This document shows positions 1 through 8,679 of a DNA stretch of 64,000 nucleotides, piece after piece. The position numbers were made by a program, and so were the translations under genes. The stretch lies in the NCBI RefSeq assembly GCF_000585375.1, contig NZ_KK073874.1:5476067-5540066 (forward strand), written 5' to 3'. How positions within the stretch are numbered: position 1 is the first letter of the stretch; each line of letters opens with the position of its first letter. The DNA comes from Cryptosporangium arvum DSM 44712. Its GTDB lineage: Bacteria; Actinomycetota; Actinomycetes; Mycobacteriales; Cryptosporangiaceae. The notes below the pieces were generated by a model that was given only the letters and a program-made list of their open reading frames with translations, ran no database searches and had not been told where the DNA came from.

Positions 1-27
1 TCCGCCATCCGCCATCCGCCATCCGCG
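1..27. repeat. Short 7-bp tandem repeat at the window edge
   Basis: The unit TCCGCCA is repeated about 3.7 times and then degenerates to TCCGCGG. It may continue to the left of the window. The unit is too short and has no spacers, so this is a simple repeat and not a CRISPR array. No function is evident. Confidence 0.7.
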
Positions 28-750
28 GTCACGATCGTCCGGATTGCGCTCGAGGCCGGGGACCGCGGCCGGGCGAGGCGTTGTGCGCGGCGCCGGGCTG
101 CTCGCGGGCCCCGACCCGCGTGCGCGCTCGTCGCCGATCTCGTCGGCGGCGGGCTGCGCCGGAACCCCACCGCGCTTCGGCGGGCCGCCGCGTTCCACCA
201 GCCCAGCCGCCGGCCCCGCAACCGCACCGGAGGACGCCGCGCGCCGCCGCCACCGGCTGGTTCTCCGAGGCGCCGACGATCACGGCGCCGCGCCCACCAG
301 CGTCGGCTACACCAGCCGCGCGTGCCGGCCGCCACCACCGGGCCACCGCGGCGGCGCTCGAGCCCGAACAAGTTCGCGGTCACGCTGGCGAGCACCCCCT
401 CGCAAACCACCGGCGGACGAGGGTGCGTCATGACGGCGCGGCCAAAAGGCTCGTCACCCCGGATCCGGACGGCGAGCCCACCTGGCGCACGGGCGTGGCC
501 GCCACCGGCACATTCCACGAGGTCGCCGCACCCACCGCGCCCGCTCCATGCCGGCGGCGCTGATGCGCCACGAGGGCACCGACACGACGCAGCCCCACCC
601 GCCCCAAATCGTGGCCACCCCCGGCCCGCCGTGCGGGAGAACCACTCGATAGTTCGCTCAGACGTCAGCGAGTGTTTGTCCGGTACACGCAGCACTTGCC
701 CTTACTGTCCTCGGTGCACCTCCGTATCGCGTCGTGAAGGAGCTCCCCCC
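28..750. other. Gene-poor stretch, no recognisable gene
   Basis: About 720 bases hold only short overlapping open frames whose translations are Pro/Arg/Ala-rich and match no family I recognise. Frames on both strands are of similar quality, which is usual for random GC-rich DNA. Decayed coding sequence is possible but cannot be shown. A small inverted repeat, TCGCT at 654-658 and AGCGA at 667-671, lies about 80 bases before the PhoX-like gene and could belong to its promoter region. A good ribosome binding site, GAAGGAG, is at 736-742. Confidence 0.5.
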
Positions 751-2145
751 ATGACCGAGGCAGTATCCCGCCGTTCCGCCCTGGCTCTGGGCACCGCCGG
801 TGCCCTGGGCATCACGTTCGCCGGAAGCATCGACGCGATCGCGGGCACCGCTGCTACCGCCGCGGCGACGAGCCCGACCGGCACCGACGGCTACGGGCCG
901 TTGGTAGCCGACCCGGCCGGCCTGCTGGCCCTGCCGAAGGGCTTCAAGTACACGATCGTCGCCGAGGCCGGGAAGACGAAGCTGGAGTCGGGTCAGCCGA
1001 CGCCCAGCGACGCCGACGGCACCGCGAGTTTCCCCGGCCACCGCGGCCTGACGCTCGTCAACAACCACGAGAACGACGGCACCGAGCCCTACCCGGTGCC
1101 GGCGCTCGAGGGCCTCACGTACGACCCGGCGGCCAAGGGCGGCACGACGAACATCGACGTCGACCACCACGGCAAGCGGATCCGGGAGTACGTCAGCCTG
1201 GCCGGCACCCACAACAACTGCGCCGGCGGCAAGACGCCCTGGGGTACCTGGCTGACCTGTGAGGAGACCGAGCAGAAGGCGGTCGCCCCGTACACCAAGG
1301 ACCACGGGTACGTCTTCGAGGTCGACCCGTTCGACCGGGCCGCCAACAAGAACCCGGTGCCGCTGAAGTTCCTCGGGCGGTACTCGCACGAGGCCGTCGC
1401 GGTCGACCCGCACAACCACACGATCTACCTCACCGAGGACGCGAACGAGCCGCACGGACTGTTCTACCGCTGGACCCCGCCGGAGGGCTTCCACGGCGGC
1501 AAGGGCGCGCTGCGCCGGCTGGCGGCCCGGGGCGACACCGCGGGTTCGCTCCGGGCGATGAGCTGCTCGCTGGACGGCAAACACGTCGCCGACCTGTCCC
1601 AGGCCACCAAGCCGGGCACGAAGTACAAGGTCACGTGGGTCGACGTTCCCGACCGGGACGCGAAGAGCGTGTCGGTGCGCAAGCAGTTCCGCGCCGGGCA
1701 GGTCACCGGTAGCCGCAAGCTCGAGGGCGCGTGGTGGGGCCACCACGGCGCGTACTTCGTCGCCAGCTACGCGCGGAAGACCGACGGCAGCGTCGCCGAG
1801 CACGACGGCCAGGTGTGGTTCTACGACCCGCGGTCGAGCACGGTGACGCTGGAGACGATCTTCGGGGTCAACAAGGCGCCGGAGAAGGACGGCGCGTTCG
1901 ACGGGCCGGACAACATCACGGTGTCGCCCTACGGCGGCGTGATCATCGCCGAGGACGGCGAGGGCGTCCAGCACCTGGTCGGCGTCACCGACCGGGGTGC
2001 GTCGTACGCGCTGGCCCGCAACGACCTCAACGACAGCGAGTTCACCGGTCCGAACTTCAGCGCCGACGGCTCGATCCTGTTCGCGAACATCCAGTCGCCG
2101 GGCTACGTCCTGGCCATCACCGGCCCCTGGACCCGCGTCCGCTGA
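751..2145 (+). CDS. PhoX-family (DUF839) secreted phosphatase-like protein
   Basis: This 464-residue protein begins with a Tat-type signal (SRRSALALG at residues 6-14, then a hydrophobic stretch), so export in folded form is likely. The mature part has features of the PhoX/DUF839 beta-propeller family: an early phrase NNHEN, the segment TWLTCEETEQ, and a late GPDNI...GGVIIAEDGEG segment. PhoX enzymes are calcium- and iron-dependent alkaline phosphatases, but many actinobacterial relatives are untested. The ATG is chosen because GAAGGAG lies 8 nt upstream and it places the Tat motif at the N terminus. The gene is monocistronic and ends at a strong hairpin. Confidence 0.85.
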   Translation: MTEAVSRRSALALGTAGALGITFAGSIDAIAGTAATAAATSPTGTDGYGPLVADPAGLLALPKGFKYTIVAEAGKTKLESGQPTPSDADGTASFPGHRGLTLVNNHENDGTEPYPVPALEGLTYDPAAKGGTTNIDVDHHGKRIREYVSLAGTHNNCAGGKTPWGTWLTCEETEQKAVAPYTKDHGYVFEVDPFDRAANKNPVPLKFLGRYSHEAVAVDPHNHTIYLTEDANEPHGLFYRWTPPEGFHGGKGALRRLAARGDTAGSLRAMSCSLDGKHVADLSQATKPGTKYKVTWVDVPDRDAKSVSVRKQFRAGQVTGSRKLEGAWWGHHGAYFVASYARKTDGSVAEHDGQVWFYDPRSSTVTLETIFGVNKAPEKDGAFDGPDNITVSPYGGVIIAEDGEGVQHLVGVTDRGASYALARNDLNDSEFTGPNFSADGSILFANIQSPGYVLAITGPWTRVR

Positions 2146-2151
2146 TCCGAG

Positions 2152-2181
2152 CGGCCCGGCCGTCGTCGGACGGCCGGGCCG
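2152..2181. terminator. 13-bp perfect hairpin between convergent genes
   Basis: CGGCCCGGCCGTC at 2152-2164 pairs perfectly with GACGGCCGGGCCG at 2169-2181 around a 4-nt loop GTCG. It lies between the stop codons of two convergent genes (2145 and 2187), the expected place for a bidirectional terminator. There is no T-tract, which is common for such hairpins in high-GC actinobacteria. Confidence 0.75.
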
Positions 2182-2186
2182 ATCGG

Positions 2187-3086
2187 TCAGGGCCGGCCGG
2201 CGTGCGGGACGTCCACCGTGGTGGACAGGAGGACGGCTTCACGCACCGGCGCGCGCAGGTGCTCGTAGAAGTCCGGCGCCGCGCACATCAGCAGCGTCCG
2301 GCCGTCCTCCCCGCCGAGCATGCAGGCGTAGATGCCGAGCTCGTCCGGCGCGCGGATCTCGTCGACGATCGCCCCACCCGGCGCGACCCGGATCACCCGG
2401 CCGCCCACCGCGTCGGCGGCCCAGAGGTGGCCCTCGGCGTCCAGCGCGCACCCGTCGGGCGCCACGACGAGCTGCCCGAGCACCTCCTCGGTGGTGCTGC
2501 CGGTCGGTGCCGGCGCGAACGTGGCCCACTCGCGGCGGTTGCTCAGCGCTCCGTCGGCGGCCAGGTCGAACGCGGTGTAGCGGTTGCCGAGCGTCTCGCC
2601 GACGATGAGCGTCGAGCCGTCCGGCGTGATGACCGAGCCGTTCGGGAAGTACAGGCCGTCGGCGACGACGCTCACCGTGCCGTCGGGGTCGACGCGCTTG
2701 AGCCGCGCGGTCCGCAGGTCACCGCCGCCCATCAGGTCGAAGCCGAAGTCGCCGACGTAGATGCGCCCCGCCTCGTCGATCACCAGGTCGTTGAGGTGGC
2801 CGCCGCAGTGCGGGGACAGGTCGACGAGCTCGGTGAGCGCGCCGTCGGTCCACCGGAGGAGCCGCTGGTCCTTCATCGAGACGATGACCAGCGACCCGTC
2901 GGGCAACCAGCCCAGCCCGGACGGCTGCTGCTCCACCTCGGCGAGGACCGTTTCGTGTCCGTCCGGGGTGATCCGGCTGACCGTGTGCCGATAGAAGTCC
3001 GAGACCCACCAGGTGCCGTCACGCCACCTCGGCCCCTCGAAGAACCCGCCGCCGCTGAAGACCGTCCGAACGTCTCTGTCCGTCAT
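2187..3086 (-). CDS. SMP-30/gluconolactonase-like beta-propeller protein
   Basis: About 299 residues with the SMP-30/LRE pattern: EGPRWRDG near the N terminus (a metal-binding Glu in this family), HLNDLVID (the Asn-Asp of the active site) and FPNGSVITPDGSTL. Members are calcium- or zinc-dependent lactone hydrolases of sugar or aldonic acid metabolism. The substrate cannot be read from sequence. There is no signal peptide, so it is probably cytosolic. The start is taken at the ATG giving MTDRDVRTVF; another ATG lies 9 bases upstream. No operon partner is visible. Confidence 0.85.
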   Translation of the reverse strand: MTDRDVRTVFSGGGFFEGPRWRDGTWWVSDFYRHTVSRITPDGHETVLAEVEQQPSGLGWLPDGSLVIVSMKDQRLLRWTDGALTELVDLSPHCGGHLNDLVIDEAGRIYVGDFGFDLMGGGDLRTARLKRVDPDGTVSVVADGLYFPNGSVITPDGSTLIVGETLGNRYTAFDLAADGALSNRREWATFAPAPTGSTTEEVLGQLVVAPDGCALDAEGHLWAADAVGGRVIRVAPGGAIVDEIRAPDELGIYACMLGGEDGRTLLMCAAPDFYEHLRAPVREAVLLSTTVDVPHAGRP

Positions 3087-3108
3087 GAGCAGCACGTTAA
3101 CGGTGTGA

Positions 3109-3870
3109 CTAGGTCGCGGCCAGAGTCAGCAGCAGTTCGTCGGCGATCGCCCGCATCCCGGCGGCGTTCGGGTGGAAGGCCGCCGACGAGCGCCGGAACC
3201 CGTTCACCCACTCCTCGGGCGTGCCGACGCCGTGGGCGGCGCTGAGCACCGACGCCTGGATCAGGTCGGCGCCGGTGTTCTGGGCGGCCAGCACGAACGC
3301 GCCGTTGACCCGGCGCCCGAGGGCTCGCAGCGCCCGGTGCTGGGCCTGGTCGAACGGCTCGGCGGTGATCTTCTCGTCGAAGATCGTGAGGTAGTCGACG
3401 AGCACCACCCGCGCCTCCGGGGCCCGGGCGCGGACGGCCTCCACGATCGCGCCGAGGCCGTCCACCACGACGTCGGTGTCGAGCACCGGCACCGGCCCGC
3501 GGGCGAGCCGGTTGCCCAGCGGCCGGGTCCACCAATGGCGCCGGAAGCGGTTCGCCCAGGCCAGCCGGAGCACGGACGCGAGATACCCGAGGTCGTTGCC
3601 GCCGGCGGTCAGGGTGACCAGGTCGGCGTCCGCCGGGACGCCGCTCACCTGCGGCGGATACGTCGTGCGGGCGACCCGCTGGGGCGTCTCGAGGATCGTC
3701 GCGGTGGTGGCGCCGGAGACCGTGAGGTCGGTCAGCCGCGCCCCCAGGCCCTCCGCGACGAGGTGGGCGTAGTTGTGGCCGGAGCGGCCCGCGACCCGGT
3801 CGACGACCGGCGGGATCCCCGGCCCGGCGGCGAACGAGCTGCCCAGCGCTACGACGTGTCGGTACGGCAT
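3109..3870 (-). CDS. SGNH/GDSL-family hydrolase
   Basis: A 253-residue protein with the four SGNH blocks: ALGSSFAAG at the N terminus (block I, nucleophile probably Ser12), a Gly in the SGATTATIL region (block II), TAGGNDLG (block III Asn) and AAFHPNAAG near the C terminus (block V His). These enzymes are esterases, lipases or acyl hydrolases. Without a signal peptide it is probably intracellular. The start at MPYRH is chosen because block I then begins at residue 8; an ATG three codons upstream is an alternative. Neither has a clear ribosome binding site. Confidence 0.85.
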   Translation of the reverse strand: MPYRHVVALGSSFAAGPGIPPVVDRVAGRSGHNYAHLVAEGLGARLTDLTVSGATTATILETPQRVARTTYPPQVSGVPADADLVTLTAGGNDLGYLASVLRLAWANRFRRHWWTRPLGNRLARGPVPVLDTDVVVDGLGAIVEAVRARAPEARVVLVDYLTIFDEKITAEPFDQAQHRALRALGRRVNGAFVLAAQNTGADLIQASVLSAAHGVGTPEEWVNGFRRSSAAFHPNAAGMRAIADELLLTLAAT

Positions 3871-4004
3871 GGGCCCCATCCGATCAGGTGCGGCCCGGTC
3901 ACCGCACAGGAGGCCCCCGGTTGCGGGGCACGCGGCGACCTCATGCCGCAACCGAACGCGCCGACAGGACTCTCGTAGCCCACGAGACGAAAGGGGGCGC
4001 TTCA

Positions 4005-5255
4005 ATGTCCCGTTCCACCGGCATGCTCCGTCGTAGCGTCCTCCTGCCCGCCGCCGCGCTCGTCGCGGCGATGATCGGCGGAGGGCTCGCGTCTCCGGCC
4101 GAGGCGGCCGCACCCACGGCCAACGCCACCGCGGTGTCGACGACCGGCATCAGCGTCTACGGCGCCGGCTTCGGTCACGGCCGGGGGCTGAGCCAGTACG
4201 GCGCGAAGGCCGCGGCCAAGCAGGGCCTCCCGGCGGCGAAGATCGCCGGCTTCTACTACCCCGGCGCGGCGCTGACCGCGAAGGGCAACCCGTCGCTGCG
4301 GGTCCGGCTCTCCGCGATCGACGGCGGGCACTTCACGTTCTCGCCCGTCACCGGCACGAGCGTGACCGGCGTCGTCGCCACCGCCGCGAACGGCAGGAAG
4401 GTGTCGCTCCCGGCGCAGCCCGGCTGGCACGTCGCCCGCAGCGGCGCGAACTACGTCGTCCAGAAGAAGGTCGGCACGGCCTGGAAGACCGCCTACACGC
4501 TCGCCGCCCCGGTGAGGTTCAGCGGGCCGAAGACGCTCAAGCTCACCTACAGCAAGGCCAAGTCCGACTGCCGCGGCGGGACGACGCTGACGTTCACCGG
4601 GTCGCTGACCGCGTCGGTGATCGAGGGTGCTCCGCGCTACGTCGCGACGATGCCGATGGACACCTACCTCCGTGGCGTGGTGGCGTCCGAGATGCCCTCC
4701 AGCTGGCCGGCCGCCGCCCTCCAGGCCCAGACGCTGTCCGCCCGCACCTACGCCACCGCGAAGATCTCCGCGTCGCGCTACTACGACGTCATCGACACCC
4801 AGCAGAACCAGTGCTGGGACGGCGCTCTCTCGGAGACCGCGGCCACCAACGCCGCGATCGCCGCGACCGCGGGCAAGGTGCTCACGGTCGGCGGCAAGGT
4901 CATCAGCGCCGAGTTCTCGTCCGACAGCGGCGGCTACACCGCCAGCGGCGGCGCCAGCTACCTGCCGACCAAGGCCGACCCGTTCTCCCTGGCCTCCGGT
5001 TCACCCGCGGTCAACTGGGTCAAGGCCGTCACCCCGGCGCAGCTGGCCGCGCTCGACGGCGCCGGTGGCCTGCTGAAGGTCACCGCGGTGAAGGTGACGA
5101 AGCGCTCGAGCGGCGGACGCTGGGGCGGACGCGTGGACTCGCTCGCGCTGACCGGAACGGTGGCCGGCGGCAAGACCAGGACGATCGCGATCACCGGCAC
5201 CACGTTCCGCGTGAAGCTCGGCCTGAAGAGCACGTACCTCGGCTTCACGAAGTAG
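4005..5255 (+). CDS. Secreted SpoIID/LytB-domain protein
   Basis: A 416-residue secreted protein. It has a Sec-type signal (RR at 9-10, a hydrophobic core, and ASPAEAAA as a likely cleavage site near residue 35). The mature part carries the SpoIID signature GFGHGRGLSQYGA shortly after the signal and later MDTYLRGVVASEMPSSW and SARTYA. SpoIID itself is a lytic transglycosylase that acts on denuded peptidoglycan during engulfment. In actinobacteria, SpoIID-domain proteins are presumed cell-wall hydrolases outside sporulation. The ATG follows GAAAGGGGG at good spacing. Confidence 0.85.
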   Translation: MSRSTGMLRRSVLLPAAALVAAMIGGGLASPAEAAAPTANATAVSTTGISVYGAGFGHGRGLSQYGAKAAAKQGLPAAKIAGFYYPGAALTAKGNPSLRVRLSAIDGGHFTFSPVTGTSVTGVVATAANGRKVSLPAQPGWHVARSGANYVVQKKVGTAWKTAYTLAAPVRFSGPKTLKLTYSKAKSDCRGGTTLTFTGSLTASVIEGAPRYVATMPMDTYLRGVVASEMPSSWPAAALQAQTLSARTYATAKISASRYYDVIDTQQNQCWDGALSETAATNAAIAATAGKVLTVGGKVISAEFSSDSGGYTASGGASYLPTKADPFSLASGSPAVNWVKAVTPAQLAALDGAGGLLKVTAVKVTKRSSGGRWGGRVDSLALTGTVAGGKTRTIAITGTTFRVKLGLKSTYLGFTK

Positions 5256-5304
5256 CCGAGCGCCTGCGACCGGTTCTCACCCCGGCTGGCTAGGGTGAGC
5301 AGAC

Positions 5305-6537
5305 ATGCGTGTTCCGTTGCGCGGGGTCTGGCGCCCCGTTCTGGTGGTCATCGTCCCGATCGCGCTGCTGACGATCGTCGGCATGGTGTTGCTCTGGCCA
5401 TCGGGGGCGGGAACCGCCGCCGACGAGACGCAGTACGTGGACGCGACCGTGCGCACGGTCGTGCACGCACCCTGCGAGGCTTCCGACGAGGCGGCCCTGG
5501 CGGCGGGGCGGACCGACTGCGGCGCGGTCGTGCTCCGGGTCACCAGCGGCCCGGACGCCGGTCAGGACGTCACCACCGACGTCCCGGCCGGCCCCGGCGC
5601 ACCGGAGGTCAGCGAGGGCGACGACGTCGTGCTGCTGTACCTGCCTGACACACCGGTGGGTGAGCCGTACCAGATCGCCGACCACCAGCGCGGCGACCAG
5701 CTCTGGGTGCTCGCGGCCGCGTTCGTGCTCGCGGTGGTCGCGTTCGGGCGCTGGCGCGGGCTGAGCGCGCTCGCCGGTCTCGCGGTGACGTTCGCGGTGC
5801 TGCTGCTGTTCGTGGTGCCGGCGATCCTGGACGGTCAGCCGCCGCTGCTGGTGGCGATCGTCGGTTCGGCGGCGATCATGCTCGCGGTGCTGTACCTGAC
5901 CCACGGCGTCGGCACCTCCACGTCGGTGGCGGTGATCGGCACCCTGACCAGCCTCGCGCTCACCGGTGCGCTGTCCTGGCTCGCGGTGCGCGCGCTGCAC
6001 CTGACCGGCGTCGCCGACGAGCAGGCCGGCTACCTCGGGGTCACCCACGACGTGAACCTCCAGGGGCTGCTGCTGGCCGGGATCCTGATCGGTTCGCTCG
6101 GCGTGCTCGACGACGTCACGGTGACCCAGGTGGCGACCGTCGACGAACTCGCGCGGGCCGACCCCGGGTACGGCTTCGCCCCGCTCTACCGGGCCGCGAC
6201 CCGGGTCGGCCGGGCGCACATCGCCTCGGTCGTCAACACGATCATCCTGGCCTACGCCGGCGCGTCGCTGCCGCTGCTGATCCTGATCACCGACAGCGGC
6301 CAGAGCCTGGGGCGGGTGCTGACCAACCAGCTCGTCGCCCAGGAGCTGGTCCGCAGCGCGGTCGGCACGCTGGGCCTGATCTCGGCCGTGCCGATCACGA
6401 CCGCGCTCGCCGCGCTCACCGCCCGCCGTCGCCACCCCACGGAACGACCCGAAAAGCCCGAAGCGCCCCCGGCGACGACGCCGAACACCGACCACCTCGC
6501 GGCCCTCGCGCGCGAAGACCACGACAGCGCGTGGTGA
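5305..6537 (+). CDS. YibE/F-like multi-pass membrane protein
   Basis: A 410-residue integral membrane protein. One helix near the N terminus is followed by an extracytoplasmic segment of about 110 residues, then about seven helices from residue 135. It ends in a hydrophilic tail rich in charged residues. The order and the segment GILIGSLGVLDDVTVTQ match the YibE/F-like family, whose biochemical role is unknown although some members have been called exporters. It follows the SpoIID-domain gene by 49 bases on the same strand, so co-transcription is possible. Confidence 0.8.
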   Translation: MRVPLRGVWRPVLVVIVPIALLTIVGMVLLWPSGAGTAADETQYVDATVRTVVHAPCEASDEAALAAGRTDCGAVVLRVTSGPDAGQDVTTDVPAGPGAPEVSEGDDVVLLYLPDTPVGEPYQIADHQRGDQLWVLAAAFVLAVVAFGRWRGLSALAGLAVTFAVLLLFVVPAILDGQPPLLVAIVGSAAIMLAVLYLTHGVGTSTSVAVIGTLTSLALTGALSWLAVRALHLTGVADEQAGYLGVTHDVNLQGLLLAGILIGSLGVLDDVTVTQVATVDELARADPGYGFAPLYRAATRVGRAHIASVVNTIILAYAGASLPLLILITDSGQSLGRVLTNQLVAQELVRSAVGTLGLISAVPITTALAALTARRRHPTERPEKPEAPPATTPNTDHLAALAREDHDSAW

Positions 6538-6605
6538 CCCGCGTTAACCTGAGTCACAGTGGCGCCCCTCCTTCCCCGACGTAGTCCGAAATCGATGATG
6601 TGAGC

Positions 6606-8081
6606 ATGAGACGTGTCCCCGCGGTGCTCGTACCGGTCTTCGCCGCTGCCTGCGGCCTGCCGGCCGCGTTCCGGCCGGGGAGTACGTTCGCCCACCTCTG
6701 CTATCTGATCGGTTTCGGCACGCTCGTCGCGCTCGGCTGGATGCGGCTGCGCACGCTCTCGGGGCCGCAGCGCCGGGGCTACGGGTACATCGTCGCCGCG
6801 CTGAGCGTCTGGCTCGTCGGGGACCTGCTGCAGGACCTGCTGCGGTGGATCTTCGACGGGACCAGGGACGTCTCCCCCGCCGATCTGCTGTGGATCAGCG
6901 GCTACCCGCTGCTCGGGATCGGGCTGCTGCGCCTGGTGCGGTTGCGCGCGCCCACCCGGTTACGCGAGGCCGTGCTCGACGCCCTGGCGATGGCCACCGT
7001 GATGGCCTGGCTGTGCTGGCAGTTCGTCATCCTGCCCGCGGTGGAGCACGAGCGGCTCTCACCGGCCGTCGTGGTCGGAGCGATCTATCCGCTGGGCGAC
7101 GTCCTGCTGTTCGCCGCCGGTGCGATCCTGGTGCTGGCGCCCGGCTCGAAGCGCGGCCCCACGCGCTACCTGATCGCCGCGCTCGCGATCGCCCTGATCG
7201 GCGACATCGCGATCTCGATGCTCCCCACGCTCGTCGACGACCTGTCGCGGATCGTGCAGGCCGACCGCCTCGACGGCATCCTGCTGCTCTCGAACAGCCT
7301 CTACGTCGCCGCGGTGCTGCACCCCGACGCCGCGCGCATCGCCGAGCCCGACAGCTCCCGCGAGGAGCGGCTGCACCCGGCGCGCGTGATCTTCCTCGGC
7401 ATCGCGCTGGCGGCGCTGCCGATGTTCGCCGGGCTCCAGGCGATCGACGGTGTCGCCGGGCGGGTGTCGCTGCTCGTCTCGATCGCCGTGCTGACCGCGT
7501 TGATCCTGGTCCGGTTCGTGCTCGTGGTCCGCGAGCAGGAGTCGGTCCGGGCGATGCTGGCCCATCAGGCCCACCACGACCAGCTCACCGGGCTGGCGAA
7601 CCGGCAGGCTCTGCACGCCGCGCTCGACCTCGCGCTCAACCGGGCCCGCGACCTGCGCTCGCCCTACGCTCCGGTGCTGTTCTACCTCGACCTCGACGGG
7701 TTCAAGCAGGTCAACGACCGCTACGGCCACGCGGCCGGCGACTTCGTCCTGGCCGAGTTCGCCCGCCGGCTCAAAGGCGAACTGCGCACGGGCGACGTCG
7801 CGGCGCGGCTCGGCGGGGACGAGTTCGTCGTGCTCGCGGAGAACATCACCAGCGACGCCGAGGCGCAGGCGCTCGCCGACCGGCTGCGTGGCCTCACCGA
7901 CGAGCCGGTGACCCGCTCGGACGACGAGGCGTACTCGATCGGGGTGAGCGTCGGCGTCGCCGCGGCGGGCACGGTCGACCCGGTGGACTCCGACACGCTG
8001 CTCGCCGCGGCCGACGGCAACATGTACACGCAGAAGAACCATCCCCGGCGCAGCTTCCCCCCGGATCTCGTGTCGGCCTGA
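6606..8081 (+). CDS. Membrane-bound diguanylate cyclase (GGDEF)
   Basis: A 491-residue protein with about eight hydrophobic helices in the first 300 residues and a C-terminal GGDEF domain. The active-site motif RLGGDEF is intact (GGDEF at 403-407), preceded by DQLTGLANR and DLDGFKQVNDRYGH, which hold metal- and substrate-binding residues. Synthesis of cyclic di-GMP from two GTP is therefore expected. No EAL domain is present. The N-terminal membrane region probably senses a signal. The ATG at 6606 is preferred to a GTG two codons earlier; neither has a strong ribosome binding site. Confidence 0.88.
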   Translation: MRRVPAVLVPVFAAACGLPAAFRPGSTFAHLCYLIGFGTLVALGWMRLRTLSGPQRRGYGYIVAALSVWLVGDLLQDLLRWIFDGTRDVSPADLLWISGYPLLGIGLLRLVRLRAPTRLREAVLDALAMATVMAWLCWQFVILPAVEHERLSPAVVVGAIYPLGDVLLFAAGAILVLAPGSKRGPTRYLIAALAIALIGDIAISMLPTLVDDLSRIVQADRLDGILLLSNSLYVAAVLHPDAARIAEPDSSREERLHPARVIFLGIALAALPMFAGLQAIDGVAGRVSLLVSIAVLTALILVRFVLVVREQESVRAMLAHQAHHDQLTGLANRQALHAALDLALNRARDLRSPYAPVLFYLDLDGFKQVNDRYGHAAGDFVLAEFARRLKGELRTGDVAARLGGDEFVVLAENITSDAEAQALADRLRGLTDEPVTRSDDEAYSIGVSVGVAAAGTVDPVDSDTLLAAADGNMYTQKNHPRRSFPPDLVSA

Positions 8082-8124
8082 GAACGGCGGTCACGATCCG
8101 CGCCCGGCCGGACATGGAGTAGTC

Positions 8125-8679
8125 GTGACCTCCGACGAGCGTTTCCGGCGGATCTACGCCGCGCACTTCGACGCGCTTCTCGCGTACGCGATCCGCCGCG
8201 TCGAGCAGCCCGAGGACGCGGCGGACGTCGTCGCCGAGGCATTCGTGGTGGTGTGGCGGCGCCGCGGCGACGTGCCACCGGACGACGAGGTGCGGATGTG
8301 GCTCTACGGGGTGGCCCGGCGGGTGCTGGCCAACCACCACCGGGGCCGGGCCCGCCGGGACCGTCTCGGCGAACGACTGCGCCAGCGGCTGCGTGCGGTC
8401 GTGCCCACCGACCCGGGGAGCGACGTGCCGCACCGCCTGGTGCTGCGGGCCGCGCTGGCGCGGCTGAGCGCGCTCGACCGCGAGGTCCTGATGCTGACGT
8501 TCTGGGAAGGGCTCGAGCCGCGCGAGATCGCCACCGTCCTGGGGCTGAGCGCGCCGACCGTGCGGGCGCGCCTGTCCCGGGCGCGTCGCCGGCTGCGCGA
8601 ACTCGTCGGTCACGACCTCGGGCCACCCGGACATGAACTCGGTGTCAGGACAGGACGCACCCCCGAGGAGGGCAGATGA
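8125..8679 (+). CDS. ECF-family RNA polymerase sigma factor
   Basis: A 184-residue sigma-70-family protein with region 2 (FRRIYAAHFDALLAYAIRRV... and DVVAEAFVVVWRR) and region 4 (LSALDREVLMLTFWEGLEPREIATVLG with the helix-turn-helix SAPTVRARLSRARRRLR). The length is normal for an ECF sigma without a C-terminal extension. The GTG start follows GGAG. The stop overlaps the next start as ATGA, so it is translationally coupled to its probable regulator. Target promoters cannot be told from the window. Confidence 0.92.
   Translation: MTSDERFRRIYAAHFDALLAYAIRRVEQPEDAADVVAEAFVVVWRRRGDVPPDDEVRMWLYGVARRVLANHHRGRARRDRLGERLRQRLRAVVPTDPGSDVPHRLVLRAALARLSALDREVLMLTFWEGLEPREIATVLGLSAPTVRARLSRARRRLRELVGHDLGPPGHELGVRTGRTPEEGR

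Noticed and set aside
1-27. The tandem TCCGCCA repeat as a CRISPR array
   Set aside because: The units are 7 bp and contiguous, without spacers, and no cas gene is present.
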